DNA of 64,000 bases, taken from NCBI GenBank assembly GCA_038147495.1, contig JAYQTT010000003.1:124001-188000 (forward strand). The letters are read 5' to 3'. This stretch comes from MED-G116 sp038147495. GTDB lineage: Bacteria; Pseudomonadota; Alphaproteobacteria; Puniceispirillales; Puniceispirillaceae. This document shows positions 53,254-62,183 of this stretch, piece by piece; position 1 is the stretch's first letter; the number at the start of each line of letters is the position of its first letter. Under the pieces are notes generated by a model. The model searched no databases. It was not told the DNA's origin and saw nothing but the letters and a program-made list of their open reading frames with translations. Position numbers and translations under genes: made by a program.

Positions 53254-56200
53254 TTACATCCGGATATTGATGATTGTCTGGGTCAGACCCGTGGTTGTCT
53301 CAATCGCCTTCGCTGATGCCTGGAAGTTTCGCTGGGCTGTGATCAAATTGACCAGCTCTTCCGTGATATCAACATTTGAGCGTTCAAGCGAACCTGAGAG
53401 GATGTTTCCGAAGCCCTCTGCACCGGCCTCACCAACCTGCGGCGTACCAGATACCGCTGTTTCGGTATAGGTCGCGTTACCAATCTGCTTCAAACCGTTT
53501 TGGTTGTTGAAGTTTGCCACAACAATCTTACCAAGCGGGTTGTTTTGTCCATTGGTGTAGTTGGCTCTGATCGTTCCAGATGAGTCGATCTCAATACCGT
53601 CCAGACGTCCGGAGGTGAAACCATCCTGCTCAACTGTCAAAACCGAGAACGGCTGTGCAAGCTGGCTCGAGGTTGAGAAATCAACATCCAGCGAGATCGA
53701 AAATCCTTCCTCCTGCTTCTCATAGTGAACAAGGTTTTTCGGGCTGACCAATTTACCGGTTTTATCAAAGGTAAGCTCACCCTCGTCGATATAGAGCGGA
53801 TAATACCCCTCAACCATATTTTCCGGAGGGTTTGTAACGACTTCACCATTCGCGTCAACATAAAGCGCAACACCATCGGCATCGGTCGCCTGCACCAGAT
53901 TATAGATTTCTGGAACGGTACCAACGCCGAGTGGAACATCATCCAGACCAAGACGTGCTGCGCCTTTGACCTTAATGGTGGAGTCTGACCCGGTTGTGCC
54001 GGTTGCAAAGGTAAAGCTGTTGGTTTCACTGCTGTAAGCGACAGTCACACCACCAATTGTGTCACCGGTTGTCGGATCGACAATCTGGTTAATGCGGGTC
54101 TGCAACGCCTCCGCAAGTGTGGTTCCAACATAAGATGTTGCCGGCACCTCAATGATGCCGCTGATACCGTTAACAGAAACGTTGAAGATGTTATCGCCCG
54201 TTTGGGTGGACAGTTTGAACACGTTGGTCAGTGGTTCGTTGGCACTGGCGCCTACTGCCCGCGCTGGTGTAGCTTTCAGGCCGGTACCTGCAGAAAACAG
54301 AAATCCGTTCTTCGTCTTACCAACGCCAAACAGCAAATTATCACCGTTGCCGATAATCGTGGCATCAACATCATAAGCCTGAGCAACGCGCGCGCCCGTT
54401 GTCTCGCTGATGGCATACCGGCCCACTTGAATGTTCGAGGCCTTCTGCTGTTCGGGCACACCTATCGCACCATTGCCCTCAATGGCTTCACCGGTGGTTC
54501 CGCTGGCGATGGAGAAATTCTGAAATTCGGAATTATAGGCTACGCTAATCCCGTACCGTTTGTCGTTTGGCTGAATCTCCTCACCGGTAGCGACAAATGA
54601 GCTGCCATACAAGACTTCGCCACCGCGAATGGCAACGCGATCCGCATTATCAGCGTTCGGCAGACCCAAATTGTTGGTACCGGTTTGCGATGTGGATCCG
54701 TAGACTGAAAATGAATTGAAGTTACTGTCGGTACCAGAGCCAAGCACAGTTCTATCAACCTCAAAGCTGAGACGCTGGTTAATTGAGTCATAGCCGACAT
54801 GCACAGGTGGGTTTTTCTCATCCACCCAATCAACAGACGATTGCGAAAGGACGGTTGTTGCCGCACTTGTTGTGTTGACGGTTGCAGTCGAAACCCCACC
54901 ATCAACGGATGACAAGAGAGAGGTCGTATCGGTCGAGACAAGCGAGAAGTTCTGATTATCATCGCGCGAGACAATTATTTTCGCGATGTCTCCCCCTGCA
55001 TTTGTCGTTAATGCAGTGGTGTCTCTCCAATTTGCGCCACTTGTCGAATCGATGACGGTGCCGGTTGCATCGAGAAAAGTGAATGAAAATCCTTTCAGGT
55101 CCGTCAGCGCATCAAGCTTGTCCCGAATATCATCAAGCTGGTCAGCCACCGAGGTATCGGCGCCGTGAACAGCAGTTGTAATTGAGAGGCTGTTCGTGCC
55201 GTCCGACCATGTCAGTGTCGCCGCATCAGCTGAACCTACCGCAGCGGTGACTTCCATTGGGCGATGAAGATTACCCAGTCCAAGCATGTCAAGGTTTGCT
55301 CTAAGTCTAGCTGCAGTGGATGAGTCGGTTTCGGCACCGTTTTGGATTTTCCAATCACTCGCGATGAAAGCCCCTTTTTCAGTGGTTGCGGTTGAACCCT
55401 GCTTTTCACGAATAATGATGCTTTGGCTACTGTAGTCTTCCGACGCACCCTTATAAACTGGATGCGACCCTTCGAAAAAGGCTTCGACGGTTGGCTCATT
55501 GTCAGCTGGGCTGGTCAAAGCGAAGATTGTGGAAGATCCGGTCGCGATGCTAAAATCTTCATCAGCTACCGCCAAACCAGAGGTGCTGACATCGATATAT
55601 TTATTGCCATTGATGGTGCCAGTGGATGAAATCACGAAGCCACGACCATTGAGGTCACCACGGAAATTATCATCGCCAGCCAGCGTGATGGACCGACCCT
55701 GCTCATAGTTAGTGAGATCCGTGTCGGCCGATAGATAAATCCGAAGACGGTTCTCTGTTGCCGCGTATTCGATCAAGTTCGAGCCGTTACCGCTGACTTC
55801 ATCAAGAACGGTGTGAACGCTCAACGCTGGGCGCTTATTATAATATGAGTGAACCATGTAATGCGTGTCGGCTGGGTCATCAACGCGCTCCAATTCAACC
55901 ACTTGAGTATATTCATAGACTGCGTCAATTTTCTCACCCGTTGATTTAACAAATTGCAGCCCCCCAACACCAAGCGGGTCATCCGCGTATTGGCGACCAT
56001 ATTCGTTCAGGGTCTCATTGATACGGACTTGCGTGTGTGCAAGGAACTGTTCTTTAGTGAAGTCCGGTGACGTGCCCGTAATGGCAAAATCATCACCCAT
56101 CTGTTCAGTGACATATGTATCCGTACCAAGTAATTCTACAGAAATTTTGTTGGTCAGCGGTGTGACCGCGCCATCAGCGCCAACACGCTGAAAATCAAGT

Positions 56201-57402
56201 GTGATTGTATCGTCGACATTTTGCTCAACCTGGAATTTACGGTCGTCACCATAAGCGGCATTGATCGCCCGCTCAACCTCGGCAGCAAGCTGATCAGCGT
56301 TGTAAAATCCGGGGTTGATATCAATGCTCACCGGCTGGTCAGAATCATCAACATTCACCAGCATAAAATCTTTACCCCAGTAAACATCGCTGCCTGAATT
56401 TCCAGCCTCACGCGTGGCTTTGAACTGCAACGGATCGGTCACAATTTCAACCAGCTTGTCACCCTCTTCACCAAAGTCAAAGCTGGTTGCTTCGCCACCT
56501 ATACTTGCAGGCTGGGACGGAACAAGAGTTTGCAGGTCATCCAGCTTGTAGAGAGGAGATCCCTTACCCTCGATGAAGTAATTATCGTCAGGAATTGAGG
56601 TTGTTTGCTGTCCAAACCGGTCAACAAAAATCTGCTTGCCGGCATCGTCAACCGCGCTGACCAGATCTGGATTAATGATCGTGTCATTGATCACCAGACG
56701 GGTATCATATTTGTTTGTTGGGTCATCAGCAGATGCCGCCTGTGTTTTGATAAAGTAAACCGTTGCAATAGTCGGGTTACCCAAATCGTCAAAGATCGTG
56801 ATTGATGTTGAATTGGTGAATGTTTCGGGGTCATTCGGATCAAATGTATAACCATCCTGAAACTGTGGGCGAGCCGGCACAACATCCGATGCCGCATTAA
56901 CGTTCACACCGAGCTTGATGTTTGATGTCGCCTGTGGATCACCCGATGTAACGGGAAGCTGAAGGGGAACCGCACTGTCGAGGTCTTTTGCCGTTACCGA
57001 ACCGTCAGTGTTGACCGGATATGTCAGGAGATACTGTCCGGCGGAGTCGACAACATAGCGGTCGTTGTTGACGTTCAATGAACCGTTACGTGTGTAAACC
57101 GTCTGCGCTGATGTCAGTGACGGCTTCAACGCAAAAAAGCCCTGCCCGGAGATCGCAAGGTCAAGCGCGTTCAGCGATGCGGCGATGTTACCTTGAGTAA
57201 ACTGCTGCTTGATACCCTTCAGGATTGTACCCGAACCAATCGAGGACGACGCATTCTGCAATGGTGACGTTGCGAAAATGTCACCGAATTCAACCCGGCT
57301 TCGCTTAAAGCCGGTGGTACCGACGTTCGCGATGTTGTTCGAGGTAGCGGAAATATCAGCAGATGATCCGTTCAGTCCTGTCAAAGCGGTATAAAATGAC
57401 AT
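53254..57402 (-). CDS. flgE: Giant flagellar hook protein FlgE
   Basis: A 1382-residue hook protein, over three times the usual 400. The N-terminal FYTALTGLNGSSADISATSN and IANVGTTGFKRSRVEFGDIF and the C-terminal LVNLITAQRNFQASAKAIET are canonical, and a FlgE D2-like segment is visible (QFTQGNIAASLNALDLAISG). About 900 residues of acidic, Asp/Ser/Thr-rich beta-type sequence are inserted into the outer domains. Such inserts would give a thick hook with large surface domains. flgD lies just upstream and flgF 33 bases downstream. Confidence 0.94.
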   Translation of the reverse strand: MSFYTALTGLNGSSADISATSNNIANVGTTGFKRSRVEFGDIFATSPLQNASSSIGSGTILKGIKQQFTQGNIAASLNALDLAISGQGFFALKPSLTSAQTVYTRNGSLNVNNDRYVVDSAGQYLLTYPVNTDGSVTAKDLDSAVPLQLPVTSGDPQATSNIKLGVNVNAASDVVPARPQFQDGYTFDPNDPETFTNSTSITIFDDLGNPTIATVYFIKTQAASADDPTNKYDTRLVINDTIINPDLVSAVDDAGKQIFVDRFGQQTTSIPDDNYFIEGKGSPLYKLDDLQTLVPSQPASIGGEATSFDFGEEGDKLVEIVTDPLQFKATREAGNSGSDVYWGKDFMLVNVDDSDQPVSIDINPGFYNADQLAAEVERAINAAYGDDRKFQVEQNVDDTITLDFQRVGADGAVTPLTNKISVELLGTDTYVTEQMGDDFAITGTSPDFTKEQFLAHTQVRINETLNEYGRQYADDPLGVGGLQFVKSTGEKIDAVYEYTQVVELERVDDPADTHYMVHSYYNKRPALSVHTVLDEVSGNGSNLIEYAATENRLRIYLSADTDLTNYEQGRSITLAGDDNFRGDLNGRGFVISSTGTINGNKYIDVSTSGLAVADEDFSIATGSSTIFALTSPADNEPTVEAFFEGSHPVYKGASEDYSSQSIIIREKQGSTATTEKGAFIASDWKIQNGAETDSSTAARLRANLDMLGLGNLHRPMEVTAAVGSADAATLTWSDGTNSLSITTAVHGADTSVADQLDDIRDKLDALTDLKGFSFTFLDATGTVIDSTSGANWRDTTALTTNAGGDIAKIIVSRDDNQNFSLVSTDTTSLLSSVDGGVSTATVNTTSAATTVLSQSSVDWVDEKNPPVHVGYDSINQRLSFEVDRTVLGSGTDSNFNSFSVYGSTSQTGTNNLGLPNADNADRVAIRGGEVLYGSSFVATGEEIQPNDKRYGISVAYNSEFQNFSIASGTTGEAIEGNGAIGVPEQQKASNIQVGRYAISETTGARVAQAYDVDATIIGNGDNLLFGVGKTKNGFLFSAGTGLKATPARAVGASANEPLTNVFKLSTQTGDNIFNVSVNGISGIIEVPATSYVGTTLAEALQTRINQIVDPTTGDTIGGVTVAYSSETNSFTFATGTTGSDSTIKVKGAARLGLDDVPLGVGTVPEIYNLVQATDADGVALYVDANGEVVTNPPENMVEGYYPLYIDEGELTFDKTGKLVSPKNLVHYEKQEEGFSISLDVDFSTSSQLAQPFSVLTVEQDGFTSGRLDGIEIDSSGTIRANYTNGQNNPLGKIVVANFNNQNGLKQIGNATYTETAVSGTPQVGEAGAEGFGNILSGSLERSNVDITEELVNLITAQRNFQASAKAIETTTGLTQTIINIRM

Positions 57403-57495
57403 CTTTTTCTCTCCTGCAAGGCCGTGATGGCCAGATTACTCTCTTTGTTCAGCTTTACTTGTGCTTACCGTTGGGCGTTTACCTGTTGCCACTTG

Positions 57496-58197
57496 CTAAT
57501 TGGCGTTACGGAACTTGGTCACGTCTGCGGCTCGGATTTCTCCATAGTCGCGGACATCAAACATCACGCCGGTCAGCGCATCACCCTTTGACGCGGCCAA
57601 CACTTCGGCAAACACGCTTGGTGTCAAAGCTTCCTTGCCATTACCGAAATCTGCATAGGCTTCGATACGAATGGCTTCACCACTGTCCAGAACCTCCTGA
57701 GGAACACCCTCCCAGGAAAAGCCGACAAGACCTGACGCTTGCGCACCAAGATCGAGTGAATGGACAAGAGCGCCAGTGTGATCGAAGAAGGAAAGGCTTG
57801 TGGCCGCTGAAGAACGCGGCAAATCCAACATGCCGTGAACGTCACCATTCTCGTCTGGACGCGCATAATTGCCTGGAACCATGACAGAGTTGCCAAGCAT
57901 GTTTGACGCCGTCGCAATCCGGAACTCAGCCAATTGATCAGCAATCCCCTTCAAGGTCTGGCTCATCTCGGTGATGCCGGTCACTTGGGAAAACTGCGCC
58001 ATCTGCTCAACCATCGCCGTATTGTCCATAGGGGCAAACGGGTCCTGATTTTGCAATTGCGTGGTCATCAGCTTCAGAAAATCGGATTGAGCAAGCGCGC
58101 CCGCATCCTTTTTCTGGGCATCATCCTCGCGGCTGACCCCGATTTTTTTCAAGATATTGTCCAGATGGTTCTGGCTTGCTGGATCAATGGTGCTCAT
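57496..58197 (-). CDS. flgD: Flagellar hook-capping protein FlgD
   Basis: A 233-residue FlgD scaffold for hook assembly. The N-terminal part has the FlgD hallmark QSDFLKLMTTQLQNQDPFAP with MDNTAMVEQMAQFSQVTGI; the C-terminal beta domains (about 110-225) follow. Length is normal despite the oversized FlgE it must cap. Confidence 0.95.
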   Translation of the reverse strand: MSTIDPASQNHLDNILKKIGVSREDDAQKKDAGALAQSDFLKLMTTQLQNQDPFAPMDNTAMVEQMAQFSQVTGITEMSQTLKGIADQLAEFRIATASNMLGNSVMVPGNYARPDENGDVHGMLDLPRSSAATSLSFFDHTGALVHSLDLGAQASGLVGFSWEGVPQEVLDSGEAIRIEAYADFGNGKEALTPSVFAEVLAASKGDALTGVMFDVRDYGEIRAADVTKFRNAN

Positions 58198-58214
58198 TCA
58201 TGTTCTCCGTTGGT

Positions 58215-58631
58215 TTATTTGCCCATGTTGATTGTGCGCATCATCAGGGCGCGAAGGGTGGTAACCACCTCGACGTTATTCTGGTACTGACGGCTGGTTT
58301 CAGTCATTTCGATGAATTCTTCTTCCACATTGACTGCTGCCTGATAGACAAAACCGTCCGCATCTGCCTTTGGATGATTCGGCATATAGATCCGTTCAGG
58401 TTTGCGGTCCGTGGTGGTAATTCCAACAATTGATGTGGATGAAATGCCTGAATCCTTCACATTTGCCGCATATTTTGTCTCGAAAATCGGCTTCATCGCG
58501 CGATAGGCGTTTGCTTCGGAATCTGAAACATTGCCGGCATTGGCAAGGTTACTGGCGATGGTGTTCAGGCGCACAAGCTGTGCAGCCATTGACCGGCCGG
58601 CGATATCAAAAACATTCTTGATGTCTGCCAT
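58215..58631 (-). CDS. flgC: Proximal rod protein FlgC
   Basis: A 138-residue FlgC: MAAQLVRLNTIASNLANAGN near the start and FIEMTETSRQYQNNVEVVTT at the end, both typical. It forms the proximal rod with FlgB and FlgF. It lies 10 bases after flgB. Confidence 0.95.
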   Translation of the reverse strand: MADIKNVFDIAGRSMAAQLVRLNTIASNLANAGNVSDSEANAYRAMKPIFETKYAANVKDSGISSTSIVGITTTDRKPERIYMPNHPKADADGFVYQAAVNVEEEFIEMTETSRQYQNNVEVVTTLRALMMRTINMGK

Positions 58632-58641
58632 GACCGTTCCC

Positions 58642-59028
58642 CTATTCGCCTCTGATCGCAGACATTAGCCCGCTGATCCGGTTGTTTAAGAAATTGAGTG
58701 TGGTCTGATAACGCATCACGTTTTCAGAGAATTCCATCTGCTCGACATTCATCTCAACAGTGTTGCCATCGCGTGACGCGTTGAGCGGCTGACGATATTT
58801 CATCTCTTGGCCGTTACCTTTGACAAGAACCGGAAAATGCTTCTCATCCGTGGTCCGGAGTGGGCCTGTTTTCTCGGCTTTGCGAATTTCAGCATCAAAA
58901 TCAATGTCGCGCGCCTTGAAGTGCGGTGTCGCGGCATTGGCGATGTTTGACGCCAGAATTTTATTGCGCTTTGAACGCAAGTTCAGCGCGGTCGCATGAA
59001 AATCGAGGTATTCCCCAATCCCTTTCAT
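58642..59028 (-). CDS. flgB: Proximal rod protein FlgB
   Basis: A 128-residue FlgB with LNLRSKRNKILASNIANAAT, TPHFKARDIDF and VEMNVEQMEFSENVMRYQTT. ATG 59028 follows AAAGGA; the longer frame to 59124 lies in the leader. It heads the flgBCDEF run, whose sigma-54 promoter lies at 59156-59172. The 117-base leader contains a small GCGGG/CCCGC hairpin at 59052-59066. Confidence 0.94.
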   Translation of the reverse strand: MKGIGEYLDFHATALNLRSKRNKILASNIANAATPHFKARDIDFDAEIRKAEKTGPLRTTDEKHFPVLVKGNGQEMKYRQPLNASRDGNTVEMNVEQMEFSENVMRYQTTLNFLNNRISGLMSAIRGE

Positions 59029-59142
59029 CGTCTGTCCTTTCGTCCATTTACGCGGGCTAAACCCGCCGGTTCCGTTTGTGGTTTTGACCGCGACATGACA
59101 ATGTTGAAAAATTATGTGTTTCACTGTCTGGCGGTTCTACCG

Positions 59143-59159
59143 TTGGTCCGGAATTTGCA
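59143..59159 (+). promoter_or_regulatory. Sigma-54 promoter of the acidic-protein gene (shared -12)
   Basis: TTGGTCCGGAATTTGCA has GG-N10-GC spacing and a perfect TTGCA. The predicted start near 59170 leaves about 25 bases to ATG 59195. Its TTGCAA is the same six bases used, on the other strand, by the flgB promoter. Confidence 0.68.
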
Positions 59160-59172
59160 AGTAGGATGCCAA
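59156..59172 (-). promoter_or_regulatory. Sigma-54 promoter of flgBCDEF (shared -12)
   Basis: TTGGCATCCTACTTGCA matches the consensus at both elements with exact spacing. The predicted start near 59145 gives a 117-base leader to flgB. Confidence 0.82.
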
Positions 59173-59194
59173 ACACAACTGTGAGGACAAAAAA

Positions 59195-60202
59195 ATGGCT
59201 TCGGCGACTATTCCCAACAGTGCGGGCCCGGGTTCAAGCGTTCAACTCGACCCAAAGACTATTAAAGTACGTGATGCCGTGATCGGCCGCTGTGAGACAC
59301 AAACGCTCGAACAGATGAATGAGTTTGTGAAATCACTGCTGGCGCAAGAAAAGGATGAGATGAAACGACTGGGCATCCTTGCCGCCCGCGTTTTCATTCT
59401 CCGGCAACGCATCCAGAATCTGGGTGGCGATCCTGTAGCCGTTGATGCCAAGAAGCTTATCGCAGGCGAGGACGAACAAAAGCCAGAGACCAAAGCCAGC
59501 ACGGATGAAGGCGAAACTGAAACTGGTCCGGATCAGGGTTGGACAAGGCTGCGCATCATCAAGGATTGCGAAGTTAATGGCGTACGTTTCTTTGAAGGCG
59601 TGATCGTTGATGTGATGGCAGATGATGCCAACCGCCTGATTGAGAATGGCAGCGCCGAACAGCAAACAAAGTCAGCGCCTGAAGCAGCCGAAAAGTCTGA
59701 AGCCAGCGAAGCCGAGACAAAAGAAGCATCTGCCGAAACGCAAACAGATGCGCCTGCTGCCAAAGAACAGCAATCTGAGGACGCCGAAGGATCAGAAGCG
59801 GCTGCTGAAACAGGCACAGACGCCGAGGCCGAAGCAGAAGCCCAACCAGAAACCGAAGTAGATACCGCAGACGCATCGTCAGAAGATGCCGCTTCAGCTG
59901 AGCCGAGCACGCCTGTCAGCGATGAGGATGCGTCAGATGAAGCATTGCGCGCCATCAATGAAGCTGCCGACAAAGCTGAAGCAGAGGCTGCGGCCGCTGC
60001 AGAGGCTGAAGCTGCAACCGAAGCAGAGACTGGTGACGAAGCAGAAACCGGCACCACTGAAGCTGAAGCAGAGACAAAAGCAGACGCTGGCGAAACCGAA
60101 GCGGTAGCTACAGCCGAAACCAGCGGAGCTGATGAAAACGCGACAGAGGCCACTGCGGAGCAGGAGGCGGCACCAGAAGAACAGGATAAATCGGATAAAT
60201 GA
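59195..60202 (+). CDS. Unknown protein with long acidic repetitive tail, divergent from flgB
   Basis: A 335-residue soluble protein. Residues about 1-85 are helical (CETQTLEQMNEFVKSLLAQE); about 108-150 is a compact region (LRIIKDCEVNGVRFFEGVIV, then a Leu-Ile-x-x-Gly turn). Residues about 150-335 are low-complexity Glu/Ala/Thr/Asp, strongly acidic and probably disordered. GAGG precedes the ATG. A sigma-54 promoter that shares its -12 with that of flgB makes it a likely flagellar-regulon gene. No family recognised. Confidence 0.75.
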   Translation: MASATIPNSAGPGSSVQLDPKTIKVRDAVIGRCETQTLEQMNEFVKSLLAQEKDEMKRLGILAARVFILRQRIQNLGGDPVAVDAKKLIAGEDEQKPETKASTDEGETETGPDQGWTRLRIIKDCEVNGVRFFEGVIVDVMADDANRLIENGSAEQQTKSAPEAAEKSEASEAETKEASAETQTDAPAAKEQQSEDAEGSEAAAETGTDAEAEAEAQPETEVDTADASSEDAASAEPSTPVSDEDASDEALRAINEAADKAEAEAAAAAEAEAATEAETGDEAETGTTEAEAETKADAGETEAVATAETSGADENATEATAEQEAAPEEQDKSDK

Positions 60203-60220
60203 CCCGCAATCTGCCAGTTA

Positions 60221-60544
60221 TTGATAAGCATCTGCACGGCATGGCTCGGGCTTGCTGGCTGTGATGAATTAACCCGGTTTGAGCAGGAAAAATATGAGTG
60301 TGGCCCCAATCCTTCAGGGATTTATGAACTCGACTTCAGGTCAACCAAAGTCAGAGACAAGGTCAAAATGGTCACCGCCACCGGCGACAACAACGCCACC
60401 ATCGTCTTTGCCGACAAGAATGAGTTTGTTCTTGAAGAGTCAGACCTGATCATCCGTATAAACCGGCAAACGGGCCTCATAAGAAGCACCAAGGGCAACC
60501 GGTATAGCGAATTTCAGTGCACCAAAACAAATTTCAGGATGTAA
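60221..60544 (+). CDS. Small putative lipoprotein
   Basis: About 107 residues starting at TTG 60221, with a short hydrophobic leader and LGLAGC lipobox (Cys at 14). The mature part has two further Cys (KYECGPNPSG and EFQCTKTN) and beta-strand-like content. The short leader and lack of a ribosome site make the start uncertain, and it may be read by coupling from the upstream gene 18 bases away. Function unknown. Confidence 0.6.
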   Translation: MISICTAWLGLAGCDELTRFEQEKYECGPNPSGIYELDFRSTKVRDKVKMVTATGDNNATIVFADKNEFVLEESDLIIRINRQTGLIRSTKGNRYSEFQCTKTNFRM

Positions 60545-60566
60545 GCCAATCCTGAAACCGGACCTG

Positions 60567-60986
60567 TTATTTTTTCTTCGACTTGCCGTGGAAGGTGACA
60601 ATCGCTTCAACTTCCTGAATAGGAATTCCGGTTTTTGCGGCAATATCTTCCTTTGAAACACCGGATCGGGCCATTTCAATGGCTCGGCTTGTTCCCAGTT
60701 CCCCGCGCACATCATCACTCAAATGGCCAATCTCACGGCGCAAACTGTCGAGCGTAGCCACACTCTCCTCATTCGCCAGACGCAACTGTTCTGTCGTATC
60801 TGCGACCCGGAACAGCACACCGCTGTTATGATCGGCTTGTTTTTCCAGATTATGGAGATAGGCCTCAAGATCGGCCACTTGCCGAGAAACACTGCCAAGT
60901 TTGTTCAGCAATAGCAGTGAAAAACCAACTGCCGAAAGCAAGACAAGAATGATCAAAACACCTATGGGGCTGGCTAACTCAAGCAT
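60567..60986 (-). CDS. DUF2802-type membrane protein
   Basis: About 139 residues: one N-terminal membrane span (about 4-28, PIGVLIILVLLSAVGFSLLL), a coiled coil (about 30-85) and a C-terminal helix-turn-helix-like segment (AIEMARSGVSKEDIAAKTGI, then PIQEVEAIV) typical of DUF2802 proteins that accompany flagellar and chemotaxis genes in many proteobacteria. Function undefined. It is the last gene of the flgT-flgA-flgM-flgN group. Confidence 0.72.
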   Translation of the reverse strand: MLELASPIGVLIILVLLSAVGFSLLLLNKLGSVSRQVADLEAYLHNLEKQADHNSGVLFRVADTTEQLRLANEESVATLDSLRREIGHLSDDVRGELGTSRAIEMARSGVSKEDIAAKTGIPIQEVEAIVTFHGKSKKK

Positions 60987-61080
60987 GAATATACTGACCA
61001 CTACATGTTACATCCGAGGCAAAGCGTACCATAACAACCAATCACAAAACAGAAGCATTCGTGATCGGCTCTCCCTGCCT

Positions 61081-61392
61081 CTAGCTGGCGCCGTCCAATG
61101 CGCGCCGCAGATGCGCCTCAAAATCACTCGCCCAAGCCAAATGGGCTTTTGTCTTTGTTTCAAGAGTGCTTATTGCGTCGACAATGTCACGAAGGCGCTG
61201 CCGGTCTTCGTCTTTCAACTTAGATCCGCGCAATTCGGCTTCGATCTCGGGCCAATCTTCTACCAAAAGCCTTTCGATCGATTTGGCGGCGGCCAGAAAA
61301 GCCGTTGCATCGCTCGCAACGCCACCTGCGCCCTCAACCTCCTTGCTGAGAGCGCTCAAAAAACCATCCAAGGTTTTTACATCATTTTCCAA
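61081..61392 (-). CDS. flgN: Probable FlgN-type export chaperone
   Basis: A 103-residue helical, charged protein starting at TTG 61392, 17 bases after flgM. Size, predicted long helices and the flgM-flgN gene order indicate FlgN, the chaperone for FlgK and FlgL. Sequence similarity in this family is weak, so the call rests largely on context. It would have to handle the giant FlgK encoded here. Confidence 0.68.
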   Translation of the reverse strand: MENDVKTLDGFLSALSKEVEGAGGVASDATAFLAAAKSIERLLVEDWPEIEAELRGSKLKDEDRQRLRDIVDAISTLETKTKAHLAWASDFEAHLRRALDGAS

Positions 61393-61409
61393 TCAATCAA
61401 CCAGTTCTG

Positions 61410-61709
61410 TTAGGCCTTCAATTCGCGATAAGCGTCCATCAGCGCATCAGAAATCTGATCAAGATCGATGGGATATTTGCCCTGAGCAATCGCGTCTTTG
61501 ATCCGGCTCACTGCCTCACTGTCGATTGGCGCCCTGGCAGAAATATCTGCAACACGCTGGGGTGATGCAGCATCGCTAACCTTTACAGAATCCTTGGATA
61601 CTGCAGGTGCTTCAACAGGTCCTGCAGATGCTCCACCGCTTTTGACATCAATGTCGCGGGTCTTCTGCACATCAACACGGTTGACCATTTTGTTAACGGG
61701 ATTAACCAT
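61410..61709 (-). CDS. flgM: Anti-sigma-28 factor FlgM
   Basis: A 99-residue FlgM. The disordered N-terminal half is Val/Asp/Ala-rich; the C-terminal FliA-binding helices read IDSEAVSRIKDAIAQGKYPI followed by DLDQISDALMDAYREL. GAGGAGG precedes ATG. Its export through the completed hook releases FliA; the fliA gene itself is not in this window. Confidence 0.9.
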   Translation of the reverse strand: MVNPVNKMVNRVDVQKTRDIDVKSGGASAGPVEAPAVSKDSVKVSDAASPQRVADISARAPIDSEAVSRIKDAIAQGKYPIDLDQISDALMDAYRELKA

Positions 61710-61742
61710 CGGTTTAGCCTCCTCAGGACAATTAACGACATG

Positions 61743-62183
61743 CTAGTTCGATATTTTAGCGTTCGTGGAAATAATTTTATTATTTTTTATTTGGCCGACA
61801 ACAATAACACCGCTACTGGCATTTTGCACTTTGATCCACTCGCCAAACTGCCCATTTTCAAGAGCAATTCCTACCATATTCACGCTGATACCGCCAGCAT
61901 CATTCTGGATCAGCACCTCGTCATTTTCCTCGACCATCCAAAGCGGGTGCAAATGACGGGACTGAACCGGTTTTCCGGCCGAAAGCCTGGATTTCAGCTT
62001 TCTTCCAACAATATGATTTGCCTGTGTAAAAAAGCCACTGACGCTGTTTTCAGGCACCGAGAGGACAATCACATCCTGTGGCATGATCACATCGTCACGC
62101 GACACGCTTCGACCAAGCGCAAGCACCTGAATCATTTTTGGTGTTTGGGATCGTGTTGTTGATGGTGTTTTTTGGTTCAGCAC
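61743..62183 (-). CDS. flgA: FlgA, C-terminal SAF-domain part (frame-shifted from N-terminal part)
   Basis: This frame encodes the C-terminal half of FlgA: VLALGRSVSRDDVIMPQDVI begins the SAF/AFP-like domain and GRKLKSRLSAGKPVQSRHLH continues it, ending near QIKNNKIISTNAKISN. It is in the +1 frame relative to the signal-peptide part (62095-62550). Removing one A from the A6 tract at 62168-62173 joins the two through a Pro/Thr linker. Intact, the protein would be the periplasmic chaperone for P-ring assembly by FlgI. Confidence 0.7.
   Translation of the reverse strand: MLNQKTPSTTRSQTPKMIQVLALGRSVSRDDVIMPQDVIVLSVPENSVSGFFTQANHIVGRKLKSRLSAGKPVQSRHLHPLWMVEENDEVLIQNDAGGISVNMVGIALENGQFGEWIKVQNASSGVIVVGQIKNNKIISTNAKISN

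Noticed and set aside
45442..57402. Possibility that giant flgE and flgK arise from fusion or assembly chimaera.
   Set aside because: Both frames are continuous, with matching N- and C-terminal halves of the same family and normal neighbours. A chimaera would have to preserve frame and family twice.
59533..60309. 258-residue minus-strand open frame, Ser/Ala/Val-rich.
   Set aside because: It is the antisense shadow of the low-complexity Glu/Ala tail of the plus-strand gene, with no ribosome site or domain.
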